37,789 bases of DNA from Burkholderiaceae bacterium (GTDB taxonomy: Bacteria; Pseudomonadota; Gammaproteobacteria; Burkholderiales; Burkholderiaceae_B). Shown one piece after another: positions 25,417 through 33,159 of the stretch. Within the stretch, counting starts at the first letter, position 1. Every line of letters begins with the position of its first letter. The stretch is taken from NCBI GenBank assembly GCA_007116135.1, contig SKIZ01000106.1:1-37789 (forward strand). Reading direction: 5' to 3'. The translations under genes were made by a program, and so were the position numbers. The notes beneath the pieces were generated by a model. That model was given only the letters and a program-made list of their open reading frames with translations. It made no database searches and was not told where the DNA came from.

Positions 25417-25500
25417 AGTTGCCAACCCTGTCAAAAGTGAATCGAGATCGGCACTAAGTATGCCTGACTTCGCGCAGGTTTGCTTTGTGGTGCACCTAAC

Positions 25501-25526
25501 AAAAAAGGCCAACCCGCAGGTTGGCC
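25501..25526 (-). terminator. Rho-independent terminator of the secreted-protein gene pair
   Basis: On the minus strand GGCCAACC / GGTTGGCC form a perfect 8-bp stem with a TGCG loop, followed directly by T6. It begins about 20 bases after the stop at 25547 and separates that gene from otnK. Confidence 0.93.
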
Positions 25527-25546
25527 CGAAGCACTCTATAGGCGCC

Positions 25547-25999
25547 CTACTTCACGAAACGCACCGTCACGCCACTGGTACCGACATTGAACTGCAGTCC
25601 TTGAGTGGTGCCGTCAAGACGCATCATGACGCCATTTTGGTTTTGCAAAATCATGCCACCCTTGCCGCCGCCCAGGGTGACTGAACCAGTTGCCTTGGCA
25701 TAAATGCCTTCGAACTGCTCAAGCGAAGTCATGTCATAGACATCACCAGTTGCGGCAAACTTTGAGACACCGATGTTCGCACCCAAGCTGACCCCCTCAA
25801 GCTTGAAGGCGTGCTTTTGGCCATCAAATGTCAATTCGCCCTGCCCGACACTACCACCGACAATGAACCCAAATTGTGTCTCGTCAATCGACACTTGCCC
25901 GACCGGTTGTTTGGCGGTTTCGGCAAGCACTTGGCCACTGCCCATCATGAGTGTGGCGCTTGCGGCAAATGCGGCAAATACCCTGCTGTAGTGAGTCAC
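25547..25999 (-). CDS. Secreted protein of unknown function, paralogue 1
   Basis: The 150-residue precursor has a clear signal peptide (MTHYSRVFAAFAASATLMMG... ending VLA before residue 27) and a mature part rich in Gly and alternating hydrophobic residues, suggesting a beta-sandwich or barrel. Recurring elements are QVSIDETQFGFIVGG, GELTFDGQKHAFKLEG, SLGANIGVSKF, TLGGGKGGMILQNQNG and TTQGLQFNVGTSGV. I do not recognise the family with confidence. The GTG start has AAGGA 8 bases upstream. It lies 30 bases after its close paralogue (26030-26479) and shares at least half its residues. A strong terminator follows. A periplasmic or envelope role is likely. Confidence 0.8.
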   Translation of the reverse strand: MTHYSRVFAAFAASATLMMGSGQVLAETAKQPVGQVSIDETQFGFIVGGSVGQGELTFDGQKHAFKLEGVSLGANIGVSKFAATGDVYDMTSLEQFEGIYAKATGSVTLGGGKGGMILQNQNGVMMRLDGTTQGLQFNVGTSGVTVRFVK

Positions 26000-26029
26000 T
26001 GTTCTATCCTTAGAGTCATATTGTGGGAT

Positions 26030-26479
26030 TTACTTCGGGAAATAAATGTTCACGCCACCGGCGCCGACATTGAACTGCAAGCCTTGGGTGGTTGCATCTA
26101 AGCGCAACACCACGCCTTTGGCGTTTTGCAACTGCATGCCGCCAACGCCGCCACCTAAGGCGACTTGGCCACCGGTGCTGACGTAGTTGCCCTCAAAGTC
26201 TTCCAAGGCCTTGAGGTTATAGACTTCGCCGCGCGCCTCAAGTTGTGACACACCGATGTTGGCGCCCAAGCTCAGTCCACCGAGCTTGAATTCATGCGTC
26301 TTGCCGTCAAAGGTCAACTGCCCGCCACCGACGTTGCCACCAATGATGAGCCCAAACTGGGTCTGGTCAATGCTCACGGTGCCGCTGGGTTTTAACGGCG
26401 CATCGGCTAAGACCGGGGCGCCGGCCAAGAGTCCAATCGAGGTTAAGGCTGTAACTAAAACATACTTTATTTTGGTCAT
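26030..26479 (-). CDS. Secreted protein of unknown function, paralogue 2
   Basis: The 149-residue precursor has an N-terminal signal (MTKIKYVLVTALTSIGLLAG... ending VLA) and a mature part matching paralogue 1 along its length: TVSIDQTQFGLIIGGNVGGG, LTFDGKTHEFKLGG, LSLGANIGVS, VALGGGVGGMQLQNAKGVVLRL and TTQGLQFNVGAGGV. There are no cysteines, and the Gly-rich beta pattern resembles lipid- or surface-binding folds, but no function can be assigned. A good ribosome-binding site (GGGAG) precedes the ATG. It is the first gene of the pair, with a TTGACA-type promoter upstream. Tandem duplication with sequence divergence suggests two related but non-identical roles. Confidence 0.8.
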   Translation of the reverse strand: MTKIKYVLVTALTSIGLLAGAPVLADAPLKPSGTVSIDQTQFGLIIGGNVGGGQLTFDGKTHEFKLGGLSLGANIGVSQLEARGEVYNLKALEDFEGNYVSTGGQVALGGGVGGMQLQNAKGVVLRLDATTQGLQFNVGAGGVNIYFPK

Positions 26480-26510
26480 ACTAGGCTCCCGCGCAAATTA
26501 AATGAGTCAC

Positions 26511-26545
26511 GTCTCAGAGACTACGCTAAAGGGGGGTGCTGTCAA
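26511..26545 (-). promoter_or_regulatory. Candidate promoter of the secreted-protein pair
   Basis: On the minus strand a perfect -35 TTGACA (26545-26540) is followed 16 bases on by TAGTCT (26523-26518), a weak -10. The 11-bp palindrome GTCTCAGAGAC (26511-26521) overlaps that -10 and could be an operator. The divergent gene at 26652 has its promoter elsewhere in the 26480-26651 gap. Confidence 0.4.
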
Positions 26546-26651
26546 TCCCCTCTGGTACACCTAGCGAGGCTTTTTTGTCTAAACAACAAGCTAGTCAGTA
26601 TCTACGCGGTTTGTTACAACCATCGTATCGACAACAAAAAGAGAGCCGCGC

Positions 26652-27764
26652 ATGAGCGAATTATTTAGTCCGATTCAATTGGGTCCCATTTCCCTGACAA
26701 ATCGGGTCATGGTGGCACCGATGTGCCAGTACTCCGCTGTCAACGGCAATGCCACAGACTGGCACGTGATGCACCTGGGCAATATGGCTATGTCGGGAGC
26801 TGCGCTGTTGGTGCTTGAGGCCAGTGCGGTGCAAGACGTCGGTCGAATCACACACGGCTGCTTGGGTCTTTGGTGCGATGACAACGAAGCCGCCTTAGCC
26901 AGAGTGCTTAAGGTCGTGCGTGGCGTGTCGCCCATCAAGATTTTTGTTCAGCTCGCGCACGCCGGGCGCAAAGCCGCAAGCGCGCGTCCTTGGGAAGGCG
27001 GCCAGCAGCTGCCCGAAGCCGCCGATGCTTGGCCAACCTATGCCCCGAGCCCGATTGCGCACAACGCCCACGAAATACCACCGATCGAAATCGATGCGCC
27101 CGGCTTGCAACAAATCAAACAAGCGTTTGTCGACAGCGCCCTGCGCGCTAGGCGCCTGGGTTTGGACGGCGTTGAACTGCACGCCGCCCACGGCTACTTG
27201 CTGCACGAATTTTTGTCGCCCATTGCCAACCAACGCAGCGACCAATACGGCGGCAGCCTTGAGAATCGGATGCGCTTTGTGCTGGAGGTCTTTGAAGACG
27301 TCTTTGCAGCCGTCGGACAAGACATGGCCGTTGGTGTTCGTATTTCGGCGACTGACTGGGTAGAAAACGGCTGGTCGCTCGATGACAGCATTACGCTGGC
27401 TAAGGCGCTAGAGGCCCGCGGCTGTCACTTTATTGACGTCTCAAGCGGTGGCGTCTCGTCAGCTCAAAAAATAGAGCTCAAAGCCGGCTATCAAGTGCCG
27501 CACGCCCGCGCCATCAAGAAGGCCTGTGGCATGCCAACCATTGCGGTGGGGTTAATTACCGAGCCCGAACATGCCCAACAGATTATCAAAGACGGCGATG
27601 CTGACATGGTGGCACTGGCACGCGGGCTGCTATATGACCCGCGCTGGGCTTGGCATGCTGCAGCCAAGCTCGGCGCTACCGTTCATGCACCACCTCAGTA
27701 CTGGCGCTGTCAGCCCGCCGGTTTGCGCGCGCTGTTTGATAGCGCCACCACAGGCGCACGCTAG
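26652..27764 (+). CDS. Old Yellow Enzyme, YqjM-type FMN ene-reductase
   Basis: It reduces activated C=C double bonds with NADPH through FMN. The 370-residue TIM-barrel protein has the YqjM-class features: C25 and Y27 in APMCQYS, FVQLAHAGRKA, the substrate-binding pair H177 and H180 with Y182 in ELHAAHGYLLHE, QYGGSLENRMRF, and the phosphate-binding DMVALARGLLYDPRW near the end. Length is normal for the class. The cytoplasmic substrate in vivo is unknown; the family acts on enones, maleimides and nitro-compounds. It stands alone and is convergent with yajQ, with a hairpin between them. Confidence 0.93.
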   Translation: MSELFSPIQLGPISLTNRVMVAPMCQYSAVNGNATDWHVMHLGNMAMSGAALLVLEASAVQDVGRITHGCLGLWCDDNEAALARVLKVVRGVSPIKIFVQLAHAGRKAASARPWEGGQQLPEAADAWPTYAPSPIAHNAHEIPPIEIDAPGLQQIKQAFVDSALRARRLGLDGVELHAAHGYLLHEFLSPIANQRSDQYGGSLENRMRFVLEVFEDVFAAVGQDMAVGVRISATDWVENGWSLDDSITLAKALEARGCHFIDVSSGGVSSAQKIELKAGYQVPHARAIKKACGMPTIAVGLITEPEHAQQIIKDGDADMVALARGLLYDPRWAWHAAAKLGATVHAPPQYWRCQPAGLRALFDSATTGAR

Positions 27765-27777
27765 AACGTTCGAAGTG

Positions 27778-27812
27778 CCGATTCAGTCTCTGAAGTTGTC
27801 GAACTGAATCGG
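27778..27812. repeat. Inverted repeat at the end of yajQ
   Basis: Perfect 9-bp arms CCGATTCAG (27778-27786) and CTGAATCGG (27804-27812), with a 17-base loop, lie between the ends of the convergent OYE and yajQ genes. The right arm is in the yajQ coding end. No T run follows on either strand, so terminator activity is uncertain. The same 9-base arms occur in the hairpin at 12136-12174. Confidence 0.55.
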
Positions 27813-28265
27813 ATGATCAATATCAGTGGACTTTAACAACGCGATGGCCGCCTGCAGGTCATCGCGTTTTTTACCGGTCACACGCAACTTCTCGCCATTG
27901 ATCTGTGTATCGACTTTGAGCTTGGCTGCCTTGAGCGCGGCGACGAGCTTTTTGGCCGTTGGCTGATCAATGCCTTGGCGCACAGTTACCACCTGACGCG
28001 CACCACCTAGGTTCTCAATCGGGTCGGCGGCATCGAGGCAGCGCACATCGATGCCCCGGGCACTGATGCGAGCGCGCAGGATATCCATCATCTGACGCAA
28101 CTGGAAAGCACTCGGGGCATGTTGAGTCACAACCGACTCGTTGAGTTCGAACTTAGCGTCAGTGCCCTTGAAATCAAAACGGGTCGTCAACTCACGATTG
28201 GCCTGATCGACCGCGTTCATCAACTCATGCTTGTCCACTTCCGAGACCACATCAAACGAAGGCAT
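27783..28265 (-). CDS. yajQ: YajQ family nucleotide-binding protein
   Basis: YajQ proteins bind nucleotides, in some bacteria c-di-GMP, and can modulate transcription factors. From the ATG at 28265 the product is 160 residues, beginning MPSFDVVSEVDKHELMNAVD and containing TTRFDFKGT, LRARISARGIDVRCLD, VTVRQGIDQPTAKKLV, LRVTGKKRDDLQ and the C-terminal DHPIQFDNFRD, all classical for the family. GGGAG precedes the ATG; ten codons of open frame upstream are not family-like. Cytoplasmic. Its promoter should be in the 80 bases shared with the divergent MOSC gene. Confidence 0.96.
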   Translation of the reverse strand: MPSFDVVSEVDKHELMNAVDQANRELTTRFDFKGTDAKFELNESVVTQHAPSAFQLRQMMDILRARISARGIDVRCLDAADPIENLGGARQVVTVRQGIDQPTAKKLVAALKAAKLKVDTQINGEKLRVTGKKRDDLQAAIALLKSTDIDHPIQFDNFRD

Positions 28266-28345
28266 TACCCATCTCCCTGTCAGCACACAGCACAACCCAA
28301 AGCGTTTATGCTGTTCGTATTCTAATTTCGCACTGCATTGACATC

Positions 28346-29212
28346 ATGAGTGACGTTTCCGGCTGCATCACGCAACTATTTGTCTATCCTATCAAATCCT
28401 GCGCCGGTATGCCGGTGACACGATCGCTGGTGACCCCGGTGGGCCTAGAGCACGATCGCCAATGGTTAATCGTCGACGGCGATGGCACATTTCAGACTCA
28501 GCGTCAGATCCCGCATCTGGCCTGGATTGGCCCTACCCTTTTGGCCAACGGCATGCAGCTCGAGGCCCCGCAACACGACACCGTTGTGATCCCTTACCCC
28601 GAGAAGGACCAACCCCGTCTAAAGGTCAGCATCTGGCGTGACCAGGTTCAAGCCATTGACATGGGTGATACGGCAGCCCAATGGCTCAATGACTACCTTG
28701 AGGTGCCTGGCAGACGCTTTCGGTTGGTGCAATTCGATGGCGCGAGCCCGCGATGGTCGGATCCGCACTGGACTGGCTCGCAAGCCGCCGGCGTGCAATT
28801 TGCCGATGGATTTGCCGTCAATGTCTTGTCTGAAGCAAGCCTAGAACACTTTAACGAACGCTTGATGGCACTTGGCGGCGAGCCGGTCGATGCCATGCGG
28901 TTTCGACCCAATATCGTGCTCGATACGCTTGAGCCCAACGACGAGGACAACCTGTCGCGACTGCACATCGACTGCGATGGACAAACGCTTTGGCTTGACC
29001 TCGTTAAACCCTGCCCGCGCTGCCAGGTGCCTGAAATCAACCCGCAAACCACGGTTCGCGAGCCTGAGATCACCAGCGCATTGGCACAGTACCGCGCCCT
29101 AGCGAGCATGGACCAGGCGTTGTGCTTTGGCATCAACGCCGTGGTGCGCCAGGTGCCGGCCAAACCCATTTGCGTGGGTGCGCGCTATCAGGGCCACTAC
29201 CGATTCGGCTAA
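28346..29212 (+). CDS. MOSC-domain protein (YcbX/mARC-like)
   Basis: MOSC proteins bind molybdenum cofactor through a conserved cysteine and reduce N-hydroxylated compounds or move sulfur. The 288-residue protein has the N-terminal MOSC beta-barrel (about 6-100, ITQLFVYPIKSCAGMPV, VGLEHDRQWLIVD) and the C-terminal MOSC domain (about 125-285) with FADGFAVNVLSEASL, MRFRPNIVLD and KPCPRCQVPEI, whose first cysteine is the expected cofactor ligand. Unlike YcbX it has no C-terminal 2Fe-2S ferredoxin domain, so it would need a separate reductase. No moco gene is adjacent. Confidence 0.91.
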   Translation: MSDVSGCITQLFVYPIKSCAGMPVTRSLVTPVGLEHDRQWLIVDGDGTFQTQRQIPHLAWIGPTLLANGMQLEAPQHDTVVIPYPEKDQPRLKVSIWRDQVQAIDMGDTAAQWLNDYLEVPGRRFRLVQFDGASPRWSDPHWTGSQAAGVQFADGFAVNVLSEASLEHFNERLMALGGEPVDAMRFRPNIVLDTLEPNDEDNLSRLHIDCDGQTLWLDLVKPCPRCQVPEINPQTTVREPEITSALAQYRALASMDQALCFGINAVVRQVPAKPICVGARYQGHYRFG

Positions 29213-29231
29213 CCACCGGCCAAAGGCGCCC

Positions 29232-29777
29232 TTACTCTTTGGGCGTAAAGGGAAATACGGGAAACATCGCGCGGGTTTGATCCTGCATCTGGTCTTGCAT
29301 TTGCACAAACATGTTTTTGCTTTGCTCGACATAATTATTCATCATGTTTTGCATCATGGGTGCCTGCATATTGACAAACTGCGACCACGCTTCAGGACCA
29401 AACTGGGTGCCGTAGAAGCTTTGGGACTGATCCGACATGCGATCCTGAATTTCCTTGAACACTTGCAGGTTCTTCTCAAGGTAGGCGCCCATCATGCCCT
29501 GCATGGCGTGACCGTAAAACCGGATGATCTGAGCCAACATCTCGGCTGAGAACATCGGCAAGCCGCCACTTTCTTCTTCTAAGATGATCTGCAACAAAAT
29601 GCTGCGAGTCAGCTCCTGGCCCGACTTGGCGTCAACGACCTTAAAGATCGTATTGTCCAAAACCAATTGCTTGACATCACTTAAGGTAATGTAGCTACTG
29701 GTTTGCGTATCGTAGAGTCTGCGATTGGGATACTTCTTGATGATCCGAACCACGTCGGTAGCACTTTGTTCTGTCAT
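29232..29777 (-). CDS. phaR: Polyhydroxyalkanoate synthesis repressor PhaR
   Basis: PhaR binds PHB granules and represses phasin and its own gene when polymer is absent. The 181-residue protein has the N-terminal DNA-binding domain (about 8-70, RIIKKYPNRRLYDTQTSSYITL) and the PHB-accumulation regulatory domain (about 75-120, ESGGLPMFSAEMLAQIIRFYG), then a long Gln/Met-rich tail (MQAPMMQNMMNNY...). It is the last of the phaC-phaB-phaR set on the minus strand, after a strong intercistronic hairpin, and is convergent with the MOSC gene. Confidence 0.95.
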   Translation of the reverse strand: MTEQSATDVVRIIKKYPNRRLYDTQTSSYITLSDVKQLVLDNTIFKVVDAKSGQELTRSILLQIILEEESGGLPMFSAEMLAQIIRFYGHAMQGMMGAYLEKNLQVFKEIQDRMSDQSQSFYGTQFGPEAWSQFVNMQAPMMQNMMNNYVEQSKNMFVQMQDQMQDQTRAMFPVFPFTPKE

Positions 29778-29814
29778 GGCGTTAGTCCATTAAACAACCG
29801 CTTGTTTGGCAAGA

Positions 29815-29844
29815 GCCAAGAGCGCAAACTAAGCCGCTCTTGGC
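29815..29844 (-). terminator. Hairpin between phaB and phaR
   Basis: Perfect 10-bp arms GCCAAGAGCG (29815-29824) and CGCTCTTGGC (29835-29844) flank a 10-base loop just after the phaB stop. No T run follows, so it is better read as an attenuating or mRNA-stabilising stem than as a strong terminator. Confidence 0.55.
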
Positions 29845-29855
29845 ATGGTAGTAGA

Positions 29856-30593
29856 TTAACCCATGTGCAGACCGCCATTCAAAGAGAAGTCAGCGCCAGT
29901 AGCAAAACCAGCATCTTCTGATGCAATCCACGCCACGATGGAGGCGATTTCGGAAGGCTCACCGAGTCGCTTGACCGGTATGGTGGAGACAATTTTCTCG
30001 AGCACATCGGGACGAATCGCCCGCACCATGTCCGTGCCGATATAGCCTGGTGAGACCGTGTTGACCGTCACACCTTTGTTGGCAACCTCTTGAGCCAAGG
30101 ACATGCTAAATCCATGAATGGCGGCTTTGGCTGTGGCGTAGTTGGTTTGACCAAACTGGCCTTTTTGTCCGTTGACAGAACTGATGTTGATAATTCGGCC
30201 CCAGCCTTGCTCAACCATATCCTCAATGACCTGCTTGGTCACATTAAACAGACTGTTCAGATTGGTGTCCATCACTGCACGCCAATCGTCTTGAGACATC
30301 TTGCGGAAAACGCCATCGCGGGTAATCCCAGCATTGTTGACCAACACCGAAACGGGCCCATGCTCTTGCTTGACTTTCTTAAACGCATCGACAGTCGAGG
30401 TCCAATCGGACACATTACCAACGGACGCAAAAAACTCATAGCCCTGCTCAGCCTGCTCTTTTAACCAGCGGTCGTAATCACGACTCGGCCCGCAACCGGC
30501 CACAACTATTAAACCTTCTTTGGCCAGTCTTTGACAAATCGCTGTTCCAATACCACCCATACCGCCAGTTACATATGCAAGTTTTTTATCCAT
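29856..30593 (-). CDS. phaB: Acetoacetyl-CoA reductase
   Basis: It reduces acetoacetyl-CoA to (R)-3-hydroxybutyryl-CoA with NADPH for PHB synthesis. The 245-residue SDR begins MDKKLAYVTGGMGGIGTAIC, with TGGMGGIG as cofactor motif, NNAGITRD, and the catalytic S-Y-K set complete (INISSVNG, Y152 and K156 in NYATAKAA). PhaB marks are AGCGPSRDYDRWL near 32-44 and the VSPGYIGTDM loop. Three ATG codons in a row follow an AGGAG; the third has the best spacing and is chosen. It follows phaC by 75 bases and precedes phaR. The ketothiolase PhaA is not in this window. Confidence 0.96.
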   Translation of the reverse strand: MDKKLAYVTGGMGGIGTAICQRLAKEGLIVVAGCGPSRDYDRWLKEQAEQGYEFFASVGNVSDWTSTVDAFKKVKQEHGPVSVLVNNAGITRDGVFRKMSQDDWRAVMDTNLNSLFNVTKQVIEDMVEQGWGRIINISSVNGQKGQFGQTNYATAKAAIHGFSMSLAQEVANKGVTVNTVSPGYIGTDMVRAIRPDVLEKIVSTIPVKRLGEPSEIASIVAWIASEDAGFATGADFSLNGGLHMG

Positions 30594-30668
30594 CATCATC
30601 TCCTGTCTTTTGCGCTTACAACACCCATACCTCAGCAACACACCAAGAAAAAATACCGAGCATGGAAC

Positions 30669-32288
30669 TCAGATAGCTCTAACTTTGACATAGCGACCCG
30701 GGGCGGGTTCACACACTGGATACTTTGCCGCGCCAAGTTTGTTTTTTGCTTTAACCCGTTTGCCCGACAAAGCGCTTAACCACTTCGAGTAGTCTAGCCA
30801 CCAGCTGCCCGGGTGTGAGTTCGCTGAATCAAACCATTGCTCGGGCGCGATATCGAGTCGCGCATCTGAGCTCCAGTAGTTGCGTTTGTTTTTCGATGGC
30901 GGATTAATCACGCCCGCAATGTGCCCTGAGGCACCGAGCACGAAGCGGCTCTGGCCGCTCAGCAACGCGGCCGAATGATAGGCCGTCTGCCAGGGTACGA
31001 TGTGATCCTCTTTGGAGGCCATCAGGTAGGTTGGCACATCAATGCGCGATAAATCGACTGATTGGCCGCAAACCTCAAGGCGATTGGGCACGGACAGATT
31101 ATTTTCAATGTACATGTTGCGGAAATACCAGGCAAAAAACGGTCCTGGCAAATTCGTACTGTCACTATTCCAATACAGCAAGTCAAACGGCATCGGTGTC
31201 TGACCCTTGAGGTAGTTCGACACCACATAATTCCAGACCAACTCATTGGGGCGCAAAAACGAAAAAGTGTTGGCAAGTTCCTTGGCCGTCATCAGGCCAC
31301 CACCACCGATGGTCTGGTCTCGCACCTTCGCATGCGACTCGTTGGCAAAAATACCGAGTGCGCCTGTATCGACGAAATCAAGCATGGTGGCAAGCAATGT
31401 GATGGAGTTGATTTTCTTTTGCTTGCGTGCCGCGAGCACCGCTGCTGCCGTAGCCAGCATCGTGCCACCCACACAAAAACCCAAAACATTTAGGGTCGGT
31501 TGCCGCGTGATCTCACGCACCACATCGATGGCACTAATCAAACCCTCGTCAATATAGTCATCCCAGCTTGCCTGCTCGATGCCATCGTCATCCGTTGGCA
31601 GCGGGTTGCGCCAAGACACCATGAATACCGTAAAACCTTGTTCAACCAAATAAGCCACCAGAGAGTTCTCTGGCTGCAAGTCCATGATGTAGTACTTGTT
31701 AATGCACGGCGGCACCATCAATAACGGCGTTTGATGCACCGTGCTCGTGGTTGGTTGGTATTGCAATACTTGCAGCAAGCGGTTCTCATAAACCACAGCA
31801 CCGGGTGTGATCGCCAGGTTACGGCCAACCTCAAACTGACTCTCATCGGTCTGCGTGATACGACCTTTTTGCAGGTCGTTTAAAAAATTCTCCATGCCAG
31901 CCTGCAAACTCTTACCGCCGGAGTCAACCAAGGCCTGCTGAGCCTCAGGGTTGGTGGCAAAAAAGTTTGCCGGCGACATCGCATCTAACCATTGTGAGAC
32001 CGAGAATCGCAATTGTCCGCGCGCGCGCTCATCGACCTGGGATGCATCCACCATTTGACGCATCGCGTCACTAGACAACAGATAAACATGGGCCATCAAC
32101 GCATGCATCGGGCTATTGCGCCAGGCATCACTTTTAAAGCGTCGATCCTTAATTTCAGGCAACTGGCCTTGGGCGGCGAGTTGCGCCAGTGCTTGCCACT
32201 GCTCAATGAAATTCTGTTGTATCTGACCTAGTTCGGACTGATCCACGCCAGGTGGCAGTCCCCATGACGTTGAAGACGGGGAATTCAC
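30669..32288 (-). CDS. phaC: Class I polyhydroxyalkanoate synthase
   Basis: It polymerises (R)-3-hydroxyacyl-CoA into PHA at the granule surface. The 539-residue protein has the N-terminal PhaC domain, the alpha/beta-hydrolase core with the lipase-like box GFCVGG (nucleophile C272), catalytic D428 in ASKEDHIVPW and H456 in SGHIAGVINPP, and the GGGGLMTAKELANTFSFLRPN loop. It is slightly shorter at the N-terminus than the Cupriavidus enzyme. A GTG start is preceded by GGGAGG about 10 bases upstream. It is the first gene of the phaC-phaB-phaR group, 100 bases after pgeF. Confidence 0.97.
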   Translation of the reverse strand: MNSPSSTSWGLPPGVDQSELGQIQQNFIEQWQALAQLAAQGQLPEIKDRRFKSDAWRNSPMHALMAHVYLLSSDAMRQMVDASQVDERARGQLRFSVSQWLDAMSPANFFATNPEAQQALVDSGGKSLQAGMENFLNDLQKGRITQTDESQFEVGRNLAITPGAVVYENRLLQVLQYQPTTSTVHQTPLLMVPPCINKYYIMDLQPENSLVAYLVEQGFTVFMVSWRNPLPTDDDGIEQASWDDYIDEGLISAIDVVREITRQPTLNVLGFCVGGTMLATAAAVLAARKQKKINSITLLATMLDFVDTGALGIFANESHAKVRDQTIGGGGLMTAKELANTFSFLRPNELVWNYVVSNYLKGQTPMPFDLLYWNSDSTNLPGPFFAWYFRNMYIENNLSVPNRLEVCGQSVDLSRIDVPTYLMASKEDHIVPWQTAYHSAALLSGQSRFVLGASGHIAGVINPPSKNKRNYWSSDARLDIAPEQWFDSANSHPGSWWLDYSKWLSALSGKRVKAKNKLGAAKYPVCEPAPGRYVKVRAI

Positions 32289-32388
32289 GATGCGCTAACC
32301 TCCCAGAAAAAATTCATTGGCAGCAATCTGATCCTGCGCCCGCAAAGGACGCTTGTCAATGGTAGTAACCAAAAACGACAACCCGATG

Positions 32389-33159
32389 TCAGTCTGGCTT
32401 GAGCCAGGCCACCGTAGCCATGCGCCCTGTTCTACCCTCTCGACGGTAACTGAAAAACCGCTGTTGTTCATCAAGAACGGTGCAATGGCCGCACCACTGC
32501 ACCGAGCTCGCGCCAAGCGCCAGTAAAATGCGCGTGGCAATCGCTGGCATGTTGCAGTGCCACTTGTGCGGCGCAATACCGGCTGTAAAACAATCGATCA
32601 GACGCCGATCGATTGATAAAAAAGCCTCCCGCACTTCACTGCCCACCTCAAAAGCGTCTGGCCCAATGCAGGGACTAATCCATGCGCGCCATGGCCCCAT
32701 TTCACCGCTTTGACCGACTTGGCTGGTTGTATCTTGCATTGCCGCAATGGTGCTTTGCAACACCCCGCCGGCTAGGCCACGCCAACCCGCGTGGGCAAGG
32801 CCCAGCACGCGCGCCTGGTCATCGGCCAACACCACGGCCATGCAGTCTGCGGTCAATATGCCAAGCACTTGGCCAGGCACCGTCGTGACCAAGGCGTCGG
32901 CGCGCCGATCGGTGTTGGCGTCAAGCACACTGGCATCAAGCACGGCACAGCCGTGCACCTGATCGAGCCAAATCGGTTCGCTTGGCAAATGTTGTGTCAG
33001 GATCGCCCGATTGCGCTTGACGCAATCCAGATCATCACCGACATGCGCACCGAGATTCAGTGATGCATACGGCTCGACGCTCACACCATTGGCGCGCGTC
33101 GTACAAAACCCGCTGACCCCAGCCGATAGTCCATCAATCGCAATCGAGTCCACCATCAT
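32389..33159 (-). CDS. pgeF: Peptidoglycan editing factor PgeF (YfiH, multicopper-oxidase-like fold)
   Basis: PgeF removes L-serine misincorporated for L-alanine from muropeptide precursors. The 256-residue protein has the conserved metal/active-site signatures LDQVHG, LTADCMAVVLAD, GLAHAGWRGLAGG and, towards the end, WCGHCTVLDEQQRFFSYRRE with GRMATVAWL. Its ATG overlaps the rluD stop by four bases (ATGA), so the two are probably translated together. Older annotations call it a laccase-domain or polyphenol oxidase protein; that activity is not its likely role. Confidence 0.94.
   Translation of the reverse strand: MMVDSIAIDGLSAGVSGFCTTRANGVSVEPYASLNLGAHVGDDLDCVKRNRAILTQHLPSEPIWLDQVHGCAVLDASVLDANTDRRADALVTTVPGQVLGILTADCMAVVLADDQARVLGLAHAGWRGLAGGVLQSTIAAMQDTTSQVGQSGEMGPWRAWISPCIGPDAFEVGSEVREAFLSIDRRLIDCFTAGIAPHKWHCNMPAIATRILLALGASSVQWCGHCTVLDEQQRFFSYRREGRTGRMATVAWLKPD

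Noticed and set aside
26550-26580. Possible terminator before the T-run at about 26571
   Set aside because: The AGCGAGGCTTTTTT stretch has no real stem; only three bases can pair.
29213-29231. CGCCC...GGGCG stem between the MOSC gene and phaR as a bidirectional terminator
   Set aside because: Only about five base pairs and no T run on either strand.
29856-30593. Reading the phaB gene as fabG
   Set aside because: The GPSRDYDRW segment and the phaC-phaB-phaR context identify acetoacetyl-CoA reductase.
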